This document shows positions 1-8,792 of a stretch of DNA of 64,000 bases, one piece after another. Numbering within the stretch: the first letter of the stretch is position 1; the number at the start of each line of letters is the position of its first letter. Where the stretch lies: assembly GCF_018736065.1 (NCBI RefSeq), contig NZ_CP076128.1, positions 1,488,001-1,552,000 on the forward strand, read 5' to 3'. The translations under genes were made by a program, and so were the position numbers. The stretch is from Flammeovirga kamogawensis (GTDB lineage: Bacteria > Bacteroidota > Bacteroidia > Cytophagales > Flammeovirgaceae). The notes under the pieces were generated by a model that did not search any database, was not told the origin of the DNA, and saw only the letters and a program-made list of their open reading frames with translations.

Positions 1-955
1 ACACTTTCTTATACTCAAATTGAGTACAAACAATTCCATTTTTATAAAAAACGATTTGATGGTCTCCCGACTCCTGAAATACGGGAATGATATCATTAAG
101 TTTTAATAGCGAATTTTCTTTTTTCCCCTCTACAATTAAACTTAAATTCTTAACCCCAACAACCCCTTCTATGTTCATCAAGTTACGAATAATAGCAGAG
201 GTAAGTACGGTAAATTGTCTTTCGTGTAATTGATCTTCTTGAATAAAACCTCTTTTTAATTTGGGCCCTTCAAAAATCTGAGAAGTTGTTTTCCCTGCTT
301 TTTGTAGTTCTTCAAACGATTCTATTTTGATTGAAGGTGAGAAATATCTACTCAAAGAAAATAAAACATTTGCAAGCACTTCTTCCACAGAAGTGTCTGT
401 GGTAATTTCTAAATCTGCCTGAACATCAACATTGGTTTGTTTTACTTCTTCTATTGAATTGACCCTTTCACAATAATTTCTAAAAACCTGAGCATAATTT
501 AAAATTTTAGAAAGAAATGTGTCTTTATCAATTTGAGATAAATATTGGGGTTTAAACTTTACCACTAAATGGTATTGTCCTTCAAACGAGGTCATCTCTG
601 AGGATACTAACTCAACCCAAATATTTTCTATCTCAATAAATTCATCAATAAGTATTTTTCTTAAGTCATTAGGTGTAACAGGTAAAACAGAAAATGCTTC
701 TTTCTGAGATAGAATCGCAGATTTATAAGGAGCATAGGTTAAATAATTCTCAAAATTAGCACTAGATCTCACACACATTTCTGTGATACTTGATGATAAA
801 TATTCAAGCAAAGTTATCCCAGGATCATGTGTTCTATGATCTGTCCAATTTTCATTTTGTAGTTTAGAAAGATAGGTTTTCCCTTTATTAAATAAATTAA
901 AAGGGTTGGCTTCTTCTATTACATCAAAAGGAATTAAATTTTTAAAAACTCCCAT
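1..955 (-). CDS. eCIS baseplate protein, partial (runs off left edge)
   Basis: Reading leftward from an ATG at 955, an open frame continues without a stop to base 1, giving about 318 residues. Near residue 40 it has a segment reading W-T-D-H-R-T-H-D-P-G-I-T-L-L-E. The HDPGITLLE stretch is characteristic of baseplate assembly (gpJ/Afp11-12-like) proteins of contractile phage tails and extracellular contractile injection systems. The family builds the wedge around the central spike. It lies downstream of sheath and tube genes on the same strand, which fits. The C-terminus is outside the window, so full length is unknown. The family call is good; the exact homologue number (Afp11 or Afp12) is not resolved. 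Confidence 0.8.
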   Translation of the reverse strand, partial: MGVFKNLIPFDVIEEANPFNLFNKGKTYLSKLQNENWTDHRTHDPGITLLEYLSSSITEMCVRSSANFENYLTYAPYKSAILSQKEAFSVLPVTPNDLRKILIDEFIEIENIWVELVSSEMTSFEGQYHLVVKFKPQYLSQIDKDTFLSKILNYAQVFRNYCERVNSIEEVKQTNVDVQADLEITTDTSVEEVLANVLFSLSRYFSPSIKIESFEELQKAGKTTSQIFEGPKLKRGFIQEDQLHERQFTVLTSAIIRNLMNIEGVVGVKNLSLIVEGKKENSLLKLNDIIPVFQESGDHQIVFYKNGIVCTQFEYKKV

Positions 956-964
956 TTTCTGGCA

Positions 965-1141
965 TTAACTGTTAAGTGTTTCTTTATTTTTTTGTACCAC
1001 TTGGCTATTTGCTTCTTCGTTTAGTTTACCTATTAATTGATAAACCTTCTCAAAAGGTAATTTTCCTAGTCCACCAATTATCAATTGTAATTCTTCAACT
1101 GATAATGCAATTGTGATTTTATGGTCTTTCTGATCAATCAT
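965..1141 (-). CDS. small conserved-looking protein of the eCIS locus
   Basis: A 58-residue protein between the tube gene and the baseplate gene, ending 9 bases before the baseplate ATG. I chose the internal ATG at 1141 rather than 1171, because the sequence from M-I-D-Q-K onward looks like a compact domain: a short beta segment (HKITIALSVEELQLI), a glycine turn, then an amphipathic helix ending in a polar tail. It has no signal peptide or membrane segment. Small proteins sit at this position in many eCIS clusters, but I do not recognise its family. Translation is inferred from its position in a tight same-strand run. Confidence 0.55.
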   Translation of the reverse strand: MIDQKDHKITIALSVEELQLIIGGLGKLPFEKVYQLIGKLNEEANSQVVQKNKETLNS

Positions 1142-1234
1142 TTTCTTAATAGAATGATACTTGTAAATCAATCAAAGCACTTGATAGAAACACTGTTCCT
1201 TATCAAGTGCTTGATGAATAATTTCTAGCTACAA

Positions 1235-1696
1235 TTACACCGCTTCTTGCGTTAACCCTTCATGTGCTAACTCAATTGTTTCGATAGCAATTGCATTATC
1301 TTCAGCGTTCAAATCTGGTGCCGACAGCTTCACTGGGAAGGCTCTTGTTAGCGTCCATTTAAATACCGGACTCTCCATGGTATCCATAAGAATAATAGTC
1401 ACTAGTCTCTTCTTTTCTTCAAAAGAACCTGCTTCATTTTTACTATCCTTTACTTCCTGAAACCAATCATAAAGTTCATTATCACCGTTATAAACTCCTT
1501 TTTTGATTGTAACATTACTTACTTTTTGTAAGCCTGGAATTTTCATTTTAGTATCACTACTATGATCTCCAGTTCTATATTCAATAAATTCGATTTCAGA
1601 TTCTAAGCCAGTAATTTCTTGTGCACTTAATTCTAAACCTTCAATTTCTACTTTAAAGCGAAATTTAGGAATTGGATATGCTCCTTCCGTTGCCAT
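1235..1696 (-). CDS. eCIS/phage tail tube protein (gp19/Hcp-like)
   Basis: A 153-residue protein with the size and pattern of T4 gp19-type inner tube proteins. The N-terminus reads PIPKFRFKVEIEGLE, followed by the hallmark 'xGLExEIEFIEYRTG' region, a KIPGLQK segment and the YDWFQEV helix. It ends in a beta-rich C-terminus with a PxKLSAPDLNA segment. Tube proteins stack as hexameric rings inside the sheath and carry the payload. It starts 25 bases after the sheath gene, presumably in one transcript. The family assignment is firm. Which tube paralogue it is cannot be told, because the rest of the locus is outside the window. Confidence 0.92.
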   Translation of the reverse strand: MATEGAYPIPKFRFKVEIEGLELSAQEITGLESEIEFIEYRTGDHSSDTKMKIPGLQKVSNVTIKKGVYNGDNELYDWFQEVKDSKNEAGSFEEKKRLVTIILMDTMESPVFKWTLTRAFPVKLSAPDLNAEDNAIAIETIELAHEGLTQEAV

Positions 1697-1721
1697 GATG
1701 AATTATTAGTTTATTTGTTAA

Positions 1722-3206
1722 TTATGATTGCATTTGTTGTTGGAATGTAAGAACGATAAATTCTGCAGGTCTAGAAATAGCTACTTTAACGCTAATTTTC
1801 ATCATACCGTCCAGAACATCGTTTTGTGTCATCGTAGATCCTAAACCAACTTCTACCAAGAAGGCATCGTTTTGTGTAGTACCAACTAATGCACCTTGGT
1901 TCCATAAATTCGTAAGGAAAGCATCAATCGCACCTTTTGCAGAAACCCATGTCATTGGTGTATTTGCTTGGAATACATAGCTTTTCACACTTGATTTCAC
2001 AGAAGATTCAATAAATGACATCGTTCTACGAACATTGATATACCTCCAATCTTGAGAATTACCATCTAGTGTTCTTGCCCCCCATATCATTGTTCCCTCT
2101 CCTGAGAAGGTACGGATAGCATTTACAGATTTACCTCCTAATGTAAGGTTCAAATCTTCTTGGTCTTCATTTGTCATCGAAATAACTGGAGAAAAAACAC
2201 CTCCTAAACCTTCGTTTGCTGGTGCTTTCCAAATACCTTCTACAGCATCTACTCTTGCTAAAGCTCCTGTAATTGCTCCTGATGGTGGCAATACATTTAG
2301 TTTATCCGCAAAAGAAAACATCAATGATTTGTAAAGAGGTGAAATCGATTTTAAAGTTTGGTGAAGATCAGCATCAAAACCACTTACTGCAGTTAACTTA
2401 TCAATCTCAGCAATAGCTTCTTGTTGCTTTCTTTCCTTTTCATGAATAGAAGCAGCCTCTTCTTTTAAAAGAAGTACTAACTCTTCTATTTCTGCAAACT
2501 GCAAATAAGAAAACTCTTTATCAGAAACTACAGTAGCATTTACCCAAGGATAATAAGCAGCACCGTGCTTTAAGCCTACATTTCCAAGGTTATTTCTAAA
2601 TGCATCAATAGTATCGTTCTCATCATAAGATCTAGCAGTAGTACCGCCCTGAACATCTAAAACAGCAAATCTGTTGTCACTTCCTTCACAATGTAGTAAC
2701 ATCTCTTGCTGCACTCCTGCACAACCCTGTGGTGTTAAGGCTACTGCATCTGGAACAGTTAGTAAAGTTGGTTCTGTTGTTGTTTTTAGCTTACGAATCC
2801 CTCCAATAAGCTTATCACTATCCACTTCTTCTTTGTAAACACCTGTAGAAACTATGTAAGCTCTACCTCCACCATTTGCAAAAAATAGTCTTAAACTATC
2901 ATACAAATAATAACGGCTTTCCTCAGTTACTAAAGAGTACTTGTTTCCTCCAAGAGTAACATCGTTTGCTGCTCCTTCAGATTTTTTAAGTGAATATGTA
3001 GGTACCCAAGCTCTACCAAAGAAAGTTTCAAATGTTTCTAAGGAGTCAATCAATGTGGGGACATTAATAATAGGTTTCCCTTCTTTTTCGGCTTTTTCGG
3101 TATATCCAACAAAAGCCGGAATCGCTGTTGGCGACGCTACAATTGAGTTTCCAAATGCATTCTTTTCTTGAATGTAAACACCTGGCGTTGCAATTCTAAT
3201 TGCCAT
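1722..3206 (-). CDS. eCIS contractile tail sheath protein
   Basis: A 494-residue sheath protein. The N-terminus (ATPGVYIQEKN, then PTAIPAFVGYTEKA) is the standard sheath opening that forms the inter-subunit handshake strands. The C-terminal half holds the conserved core: WGARTLDG, DWRYINVRRTMSFIE, then FLTNLWNQGALVG and the final SRPAEFIVLTFQQQ strand. Sheath subunits polymerise around the tube and contract to drive it through a target membrane. The ~200-residue middle insertion (roughly residues 90-290) is typical of long eCIS sheaths. There is a ~200-base gap to the next gene upstream, without a promoter box I could recognise. Confidence 0.95.
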   Translation of the reverse strand: MAIRIATPGVYIQEKNAFGNSIVASPTAIPAFVGYTEKAEKEGKPIINVPTLIDSLETFETFFGRAWVPTYSLKKSEGAANDVTLGGNKYSLVTEESRYYLYDSLRLFFANGGGRAYIVSTGVYKEEVDSDKLIGGIRKLKTTTEPTLLTVPDAVALTPQGCAGVQQEMLLHCEGSDNRFAVLDVQGGTTARSYDENDTIDAFRNNLGNVGLKHGAAYYPWVNATVVSDKEFSYLQFAEIEELVLLLKEEAASIHEKERKQQEAIAEIDKLTAVSGFDADLHQTLKSISPLYKSLMFSFADKLNVLPPSGAITGALARVDAVEGIWKAPANEGLGGVFSPVISMTNEDQEDLNLTLGGKSVNAIRTFSGEGTMIWGARTLDGNSQDWRYINVRRTMSFIESSVKSSVKSYVFQANTPMTWVSAKGAIDAFLTNLWNQGALVGTTQNDAFLVEVGLGSTMTQNDVLDGMMKISVKVAISRPAEFIVLTFQQQMQS

Positions 3207-3403
3207 GAGACACTGTTGTTTTAACGTTATGAATTAATAATTAACTTATAAAAAGAGTACAGTTTTTTGATCAAAATGCTTCTATGCAAAATTCTAATGC
3301 ATAACTTTCATTGAAAAACAACTTAGAATTATTGGCTAAAATTTAGACAAATCATTTTAATTGAGTTTTAGTTGCTTTAAATAAACATAAGACCTTAGAC
3401 GTA

Positions 3404-4270
3404 CTAAATATATACTAACCAATATGGTGTATTTGTATTCTTTTCAAACCTTAGATTTTTTGTTGATGGTGAAGGCAAACCTGTTTTTATTGCTTTCCAT
3501 CCTTTTTTTTCTTTTACTTCTAGTCGGAACGATTTCCCCTTAAATGAAAGTGGAGTAGCTACCATTTTTTCTTTTGAAAGAAATGCAATACTTCCGTCAT
3601 CTTCTGTTGTTGATGATGCATGAAAGTGTACATTACCTTCTGCATCAATAATACGACACATAGTAGGTGCTTTATCAAGCAGTACATATTTACAGTGCAA
3701 CTGCCTTTCATTCACTCTAAAGTCTAATAACCATGGCTTCTCACTCTTCTCTAATTGAATAATGCATTCCAATACACTTTCTTTACTCAACTTCACAATA
3801 CCAAACATGGAGTTCTTTGACTTCATACTTTTAGGAAAGGAAGCTATACCTATTTCATCAAAAATATCTTTTTTAGCACTCAGCTTAAATTCTTTTTGAA
3901 AGAAGATGTCTTGTTTGTTTTTAGAATATGCTGCCTCATACACAAAAAATCGTTCATCCATTGCTGGCAAAGGAAAATCACCCAAATAATAAGAAGCTAT
4001 ATCCACATACGACACAGAAAAATAGAGAGAAAAGTCATCCATTTCTTGAATTGTATATTTAATTCTTTCAATATCATCTGTAAAAAAACTACTCCTAAAA
4101 GTGTTATTTATAGATTGATAATCAACACCTAACCGATCCAATATTATCTCTGTTCCTTTAAAAGGTTGAATAATAAAATCGTTATCAGTAGTTGATTTTT
4201 CTGAATAATTAAGATTAATACCAAAGAGAGGTGAAAATTTAATTATTGTTAGTTTGCTTTGAGTTGTCAA
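3404..4270 (-). CDS. unrecognised protein inside the eCIS locus
   Basis: A 288-residue soluble protein with no signal peptide or membrane segment. I do not recognise it. It is rich in aromatic and acidic residues (for example EMDDFSLYFSVSYVD near residue 80). The C-terminal third resembles a small beta-sandwich with alternating strands, ending TPYWLVYI. It lies between the DUF4255 cap gene and the sheath gene on the same strand, so it is probably a structural or accessory component of the injection system. It could also be a cargo or a lineage-specific insertion. Base composition is as AT-rich as its neighbours and gives no separate sign of transfer. Confidence 0.6.
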   Translation of the reverse strand: MTTQSKLTIIKFSPLFGINLNYSEKSTTDNDFIIQPFKGTEIILDRLGVDYQSINNTFRSSFFTDDIERIKYTIQEMDDFSLYFSVSYVDIASYYLGDFPLPAMDERFFVYEAAYSKNKQDIFFQKEFKLSAKKDIFDEIGIASFPKSMKSKNSMFGIVKLSKESVLECIIQLEKSEKPWLLDFRVNERQLHCKYVLLDKAPTMCRIIDAEGNVHFHASSTTEDDGSIAFLSKEKMVATPLSFKGKSFRLEVKEKKGWKAIKTGLPSPSTKNLRFEKNTNTPYWLVYI

Positions 4271-4322
4271 AACTGTAGTACGTAAAGTATGGTATATGAA
4301 ACTTCAAAAAGACATTGATACT

Positions 4323-4454
4323 TTATAATTTTGATTCAACTTTACTTAATTCAACACTACGAGGATGCGCTGATGAATTATTATTTATTAGTCCTATTGT
4401 AACAACAAAATAGTACAGACAGCATAAGCTGCTGCTAGTATGCAAATGAAACAT
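4323..4454 (-). CDS. possible 43-aa small protein in the eCIS locus
   Basis: An ATG at 4454 opens a 43-codon frame that ends at 4323, in the ~270-base gap between the DUF4255 gene and the unrecognised 288-aa gene. The predicted peptide has a hydrophobic centre (LCCLYYFVVTIGLI) that could be one short membrane segment, followed by a polar tail. No family is recognised and no ribosome-binding site is obvious, so this may be chance. It is listed because it fills an otherwise empty same-strand gap. Confidence 0.22.
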   Translation of the reverse strand: MFHLHTSSSLCCLYYFVVTIGLINNNSSAHPRSVELSKVESKL

Positions 4455-4543
4455 GGTAATTAGTTTATCAGCTTTTAAAATAGTTGTTAGAAAAAGAGAA
4501 TAATTGATAATTATTAAGTTAGTTTTATCGAATTATTAAGCGT

Positions 4544-5065
4544 TTACCAGCCAGAAAGTTGATTTGGTTTTAATGAAGGAGCTAATGTTGTATTAATAGT
4601 TGCTAACCTACATTCATAAATAACAGAAGGTAATTTCTCCACCCCCATACTTAAAAACATAGTTGACAAATCATTATCTGGTATATTAAAGACCTTAAAA
4701 TTCAATCTCATCAACCCCTCTATACCAGGACCACTTTCAGGAGTAAAAGTAGAGTGCTTAGTGAAAAATGAAATAACATCAGATAGATATCCTAAGGAGT
4801 CTAAGTAATTATCTTCATTATATACTGAAATCATGATCTTTACATTTAAAGTTGTAGAGTTTCCATTTGCCTGAACACCTCCAAAAACTTCTTCAACAAG
4901 ATTTACAATATTAATTAAGAGTAATGTTTTTCCATCATTACCGATAGCTTTTAAGTCTTCTTTATTTTTTGGGGGTCCTAATACAATTTCAAAAGAAGAA
5001 TCTCTTTTGGATGAAATAAAATCTGAGATTTCATTCTCCAAAAAAAATATTAATTGTGATAACAT
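4544..5065 (-). CDS. DUF4255 / Pvc16-like tail cap protein
   Basis: A 173-residue protein matching the Pvc16 N-terminal (DUF4255) family. It has an N-terminal helix (LSQLIFFLENEISDFI), then a strand with N-I-V-N-L-V-E-E after a TLLLINI segment, a conserved 'LNVKIMISVYNEDNYLDSLGYLSDVISFF' block (given here in part: YNEDNYLDSLGYL) and a C-terminal barrel strand VIYECRLATI. Family members cap or terminate the tube-sheath polymer in eCIS particles. It is the first gene of the run, with a good promoter match 67-96 bases upstream, so it probably heads the transcript that continues through sheath, tube and baseplate. Confidence 0.88.
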   Translation of the reverse strand: MLSQLIFFLENEISDFISSKRDSSFEIVLGPPKNKEDLKAIGNDGKTLLLINIVNLVEEVFGGVQANGNSTTLNVKIMISVYNEDNYLDSLGYLSDVISFFTKHSTFTPESGPGIEGLMRLNFKVFNIPDNDLSTMFLSMGVEKLPSVIYECRLATINTTLAPSLKPNQLSGW

Positions 5066-5131
5066 GATACAATTTAGTTTGTTTTTAGATCGTTTTAGTT
5101 TTTAGAATTTTGCGTTGAAATTTTGCTAATC

Positions 5132-5161
5132 CAAAAGTATTGAAGAAAACTTAAAAGTCAA
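5132..5161 (-). promoter_or_regulatory. Bacteroidota-type promoter for the eCIS run
   Basis: Read on the minus strand, TTG (5161-5159) is followed after 19 bases by TACTTTTG (5139-5132). This matches the Bacteroidota -33 TTG / -7 TAnnTTTG promoter arrangement. It lies 67 bases upstream of the DUF4255 ATG. The match is by pattern only. Confidence 0.45.
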
Positions 5162-5532
5162 TATATTAATCAATATTTTTCAATAGTAGTATTTTCCAAA
5201 AAGACACTATGAATAGTATTTTATCAAGATCACATAAGTAACAAACAACCAATCTCTTCTTATTAACATAAGCGAAAAGATATTAAAAGAACAATTGCAC
5301 AAGCAGACTCTAAATGCAATAAATATAACATTTCAATGACACTTCAGAGAAAAATTTACTGTAAATATTTTTCTGAAATTGTATGAATGTAAACCTTCAA
5401 CGCCATAGTACATCAACTAACTTCAAGAGGAAGTAACGATTATACATCCATCAACTATTAAGGCATAAGCTAATGATATACAATTCCAAATTGCAAAACT
5501 AAATATCCACAACTCATAATTTCAAAAAAGAG

Positions 5533-5571
5533 CAAAAAAAAGCACCTAACAGTACAATACTGCTAGATGCT
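5533..5571 (-). terminator. terminator after the wza-wzc-barrel operon
   Basis: On the minus strand a 14-bp stem (5571-5558 with 5554-5541; AGCATCTAGCAGTA pairs with TACTGTTAGGTGCT, two G-T wobbles) has a 3-base loop and is followed by a run of T. It lies just past the stop codon of the barrel gene. Confidence 0.8.
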
Positions 5572-5597
5572 TCTCTATATATCTTTCAAACTCCAAT

Positions 5598-6320
5598 TTA
5601 ACGCATAAAACGTCTACCAGGAATTCTGTAAGCTACACCGATTTGACCAGTAACATAAAAATCTACTGGTAATAATTGACTACTTTTTCCATCTAAATCA
5701 TTAGTTGTAGACATTCTAAACAGTGCTTCAGCATTTAAGATCCAACGTTCTTTTAAAGCATAACGCACACCTAATCCACCATTTAATGTCCCCCCCACTT
5801 TATAATGCGAACTTCCTATATTTCCATTAGCTTGCTCTTCAATATAATTATTTACCTTTGCTGCAAACAGACCAGTACCTGCCATCAAATACCAATTCCA
5901 ATGGTTACTCTTTCTATTTTTATAAGCCCCTCTAGATTTATTTTTCTTATTAACACCAATATCAAAAATCATCATTGGTGTAAAATCAAAAATATTGGTT
6001 CTAAATGCTGTTTTTCCAAAGTTTTCACTTGTACTTAAGTTATCTTTAGAACCTATCTGTACCCATGAACCTTGAAAACGAAAATGCCACCTTTTCGCAA
6101 ACTTTGTTTGTATATAACCAGTTAATGAAGGACGTATACTACCAAGATCAATAGTTGTAAATGCTTGATTAGCATATGCTCCAGAGTAATAAGCTCCACC
6201 AATATTACCACCAATTAAGGTATAATTTGTTTTTTCAATTAAATTTAATGTGCGGTGTGATTGGGCAAACCCTAAATGCACAGATAAACAGAAAGTTAAT
6301 AATAGTAGTATTTTCTTCAT
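5598..6320 (-). CDS. small outer-membrane beta-barrel protein
   Basis: A 240-residue protein with a clear signal peptide (MKKILLLLTFCLSVHLGFAQ, cleaved after AQ). The remainder alternates aromatic and hydrophobic residues in strands such as KRWHFRFQGSWVQIGS, NWYLMAGTGLFAA and LGVRYALKERWILNAEALFRMS, and ends with an aromatic-containing strand. This is the pattern of small OmpA/PorT-like barrels of Bacteroidota ('outer membrane beta-barrel protein'). It follows the Wzc-like gene by about 100 bases and precedes the operon's terminator, so it may be co-transcribed with the export machinery. Its precise role is unknown. Confidence 0.75.
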   Translation of the reverse strand: MKKILLLLTFCLSVHLGFAQSHRTLNLIEKTNYTLIGGNIGGAYYSGAYANQAFTTIDLGSIRPSLTGYIQTKFAKRWHFRFQGSWVQIGSKDNLSTSENFGKTAFRTNIFDFTPMMIFDIGVNKKNKSRGAYKNRKSNHWNWYLMAGTGLFAAKVNNYIEEQANGNIGSSHYKVGGTLNGGLGVRYALKERWILNAEALFRMSTTNDLDGKSSQLLPVDFYVTGQIGVAYRIPGRRFMR

Positions 6321-6421
6321 GACTATATTCGAATTGCAGCAACCTGCCGTTGTTATTTTTTTATTGTTGTTAGATCAATCCTTAAATTTAATCTATTTAA
6401 GTTAAAAAGTGATATATTTAT

Positions 6422-8791
6422 TTACTTTTCTAAATATGAAATGTAATCTTTTCCATAATAAGAGTACTGATAACCTCCTTTCTTACGCATATTAACATCA
6501 GTCATAAACAATGCCAACTTAATATTTTCTCCAGAAATTCCACTTAATGACCTTTCTAATTGAGCCTTAGGAGTATAATCCTGACGTATTGCGTAACAAA
6601 CGAGATCTGTATAACTCATTAATTTTCTAGAATCTGAAACAATCCCTACAGGAGCAGAATCAAAAATCACAATATCGTATAGTTCTTTTAATTCTTCAGA
6701 CAATAATTTCATCTTTTTGCTTTGTAGTAATTCTGTTGGGTTCGGAGGAATAGACCCAGAAAGTAGAACATCTAATTGTGAATTCTCCGTCTTCTGAATA
6801 TATTCTTGTACATTATTACCCGAACTTAAATAATTAGATAGGCCTACATTATCGTTTAATTTAGGGAAAAAGTCTTTTAATACTGGCTTTCTTAAATCGG
6901 CTCCAATTAATATTACTTTTTTATCTAATGTTGTGTAGAAGTTTGCAAGATTTGCAGAGGTCACACTTTTTCCTTCTCCACTTATAGAGGAGGTAAACAA
7001 TAAAGAAAACTTCTCTTTGTCCCCTATCAAAAATTGTAAATTTGTTCTAAAGTTTCGGTATGTTTCTGCAGCCAAAGACCTTGTCATTGGGTCAATCAGT
7101 TTATCAAACTCTTTTATTGTAGAGATGTTTCCAATAAATGGTTTATCGGTAATTTCCTCAATATCTGACTCTTCTCTAACTTTGGTATCAAACAGCACCT
7201 TAACATAATAAATTCCTAAAGGAAAGGATAATCCTAAAATTAACCCAATTAAAACATTTAATTTTCTTTTCGGGAAAATTGGAAATTCACTAGGTTCAGG
7301 AACTGACAACATTGTATAATCTGAAATTGTACTTGCTGCACGTATACTATATTCCGCTTGCTTTTCTAATAACAATTTAAATAACTGCTCATGTGTCTCA
7401 AATAAGCGTTGGTAATCGGTCAGTGTCTTCTCTTCAGACAATAATGTATTTGTAGAACGAATCGACTTTTTTAGCTCTTTATTCAATTCATCTAACTGAA
7501 TTTTAAGTGCTTTTCTAGTACTTGATACAGCCTCTGCAATTTTCGTCTTTAAAGACTTCATTGCTTTTTTACGTTCTACAGCTTCTTCTTGGTATAAAAT
7601 AGATTTCTTTAATCGGACATTTGACAGTGCATCTTCTAATTTCATTTCAGAATACTTACTTAACATATCTGTAAGCTGTGTACCTGAAATACCGTAAGCT
7701 TCCGGCATTAATACTTCATCCTTTAAACCTCCTTTCATTTCTTCCAAGAGGTAATTACAATAACGTATACTTAATTCTAACTCGTTACGCTTCTCATCTA
7801 ATTTATAAATCTTTTCAAACACCAACTCTGCGCCTCCAGACAATTCAGTATTCTGTGTCTTCAACTTATATACCTGATTGGCAATCAATTGCATAGAATC
7901 AGAGATAATAGAAAGCTGATCCTGTATAAATTGAGCAGATTGTTTTGTTGCAAAGTTTTTATCTCGAATATCCTCCGCTTGTACCGTAGCGACTAAAGTA
8001 GATAATATATTAATCTGTTTAGCAGGAATATGCCCTTCTGTCTTCACCTGTATCAAAGGTAAATCTGTATTTTTCTCTCCTAATATCCCGAAATTTAGAC
8101 TTTTACGAAGGCCTTTTGCTTCAGCATAGGGTGTTCTTAATGCTATTGAGGGAGAAGGATAATAACTTAAATCTACATTCTCTTTGTTGAGTGTAAAAAT
8201 AAAACCATTGATCACATTCTCTTTCCCAAAAGTAAATTGTTTCGTATCAAAAAAATGCATGATAGAGTCCTCTGAAGATTGCAACTCAAACGTTTTTTGA
8301 TCTTCACTTACAACTACATCTAATGTACCATTAAAGGGTCCCCATGAAGATTTATCATCGTAAATAAGAGTAAAAGGTCTTTGTTTATAAAGTTCATTGC
8401 TTTTTACAAATTTCTTCGAATAGTAATGTACATTCAAGTCCAATTGCTTTACAACACTCACTAATATCTCTCTTGAGGTGAAATATCTCTTTTCATATTC
8501 AATGTTCAGCTTACTAAATTCTGCCCCCATAGCATCTATTGGTAACATCGACATAAAATTAGAAGATGCTCCTCCTTTAGATTCTGTCGATTTCTTAACC
8601 AATTCTGTAGAAATAGACCATCGATTGGTCTGCCATAAACTTACGGCTATAGAAATAGACAAGCCAATACTTACCGAAAGTATTACCCACTTCCAATTTT
8701 CTAGACAAAGGTAAAACCACTTCTTAAAATCTTTGATTGCCTTGTCTTCAGGATCTTGCTGAAAATTTGTAGTATTAGATGGAGTATCCAT
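6422..8791 (-). CDS. wzc: Wzc-like chain-length regulator / tyrosine autokinase
   Basis: A 789-residue inner-membrane BY-kinase. There is one membrane segment near residues 35-55 (WVILSVSIGLSISIAVSLW), a long periplasmic Wzz-type coiled-coil region, and a second membrane segment near 510-530 (LNVLIGLILGLSFPLGIYYV) preceded by PEPSEFPIFPKR, the usual proline-rich Wzz motif. The cytoplasmic kinase domain carries a Walker A (SISGEGKS), Walker A' (ILIGADLRKP) and Walker B (IVIFDSAPVG). The extreme C-terminus is a tyrosine cluster (YQYSYYGKDYISYLEK), the usual autophosphorylation tail. It starts one base after the Wza-like gene. It should control polymerisation and export of the surface polysaccharide, plausibly the one encoded at 20-48 kb. 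Confidence 0.93.
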   Translation of the reverse strand: MDTPSNTTNFQQDPEDKAIKDFKKWFYLCLENWKWVILSVSIGLSISIAVSLWQTNRWSISTELVKKSTESKGGASSNFMSMLPIDAMGAEFSKLNIEYEKRYFTSREILVSVVKQLDLNVHYYSKKFVKSNELYKQRPFTLIYDDKSSWGPFNGTLDVVVSEDQKTFELQSSEDSIMHFFDTKQFTFGKENVINGFIFTLNKENVDLSYYPSPSIALRTPYAEAKGLRKSLNFGILGEKNTDLPLIQVKTEGHIPAKQINILSTLVATVQAEDIRDKNFATKQSAQFIQDQLSIISDSMQLIANQVYKLKTQNTELSGGAELVFEKIYKLDEKRNELELSIRYCNYLLEEMKGGLKDEVLMPEAYGISGTQLTDMLSKYSEMKLEDALSNVRLKKSILYQEEAVERKKAMKSLKTKIAEAVSSTRKALKIQLDELNKELKKSIRSTNTLLSEEKTLTDYQRLFETHEQLFKLLLEKQAEYSIRAASTISDYTMLSVPEPSEFPIFPKRKLNVLIGLILGLSFPLGIYYVKVLFDTKVREESDIEEITDKPFIGNISTIKEFDKLIDPMTRSLAAETYRNFRTNLQFLIGDKEKFSLLFTSSISGEGKSVTSANLANFYTTLDKKVILIGADLRKPVLKDFFPKLNDNVGLSNYLSSGNNVQEYIQKTENSQLDVLLSGSIPPNPTELLQSKKMKLLSEELKELYDIVIFDSAPVGIVSDSRKLMSYTDLVCYAIRQDYTPKAQLERSLSGISGENIKLALFMTDVNMRKKGGYQYSYYGKDYISYLEK

Positions 8792-8792
8792 T

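Larger units (their letters stand above)
5066..5597. other. 532-base intergenic stretch between eCIS and export operon
   Basis: AT-rich DNA with no convincing gene. Besides the eCIS promoter near its left end and the terminator hairpin at 5533-5571, I see no repeat or recognisable RNA. Confidence 0.5.
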
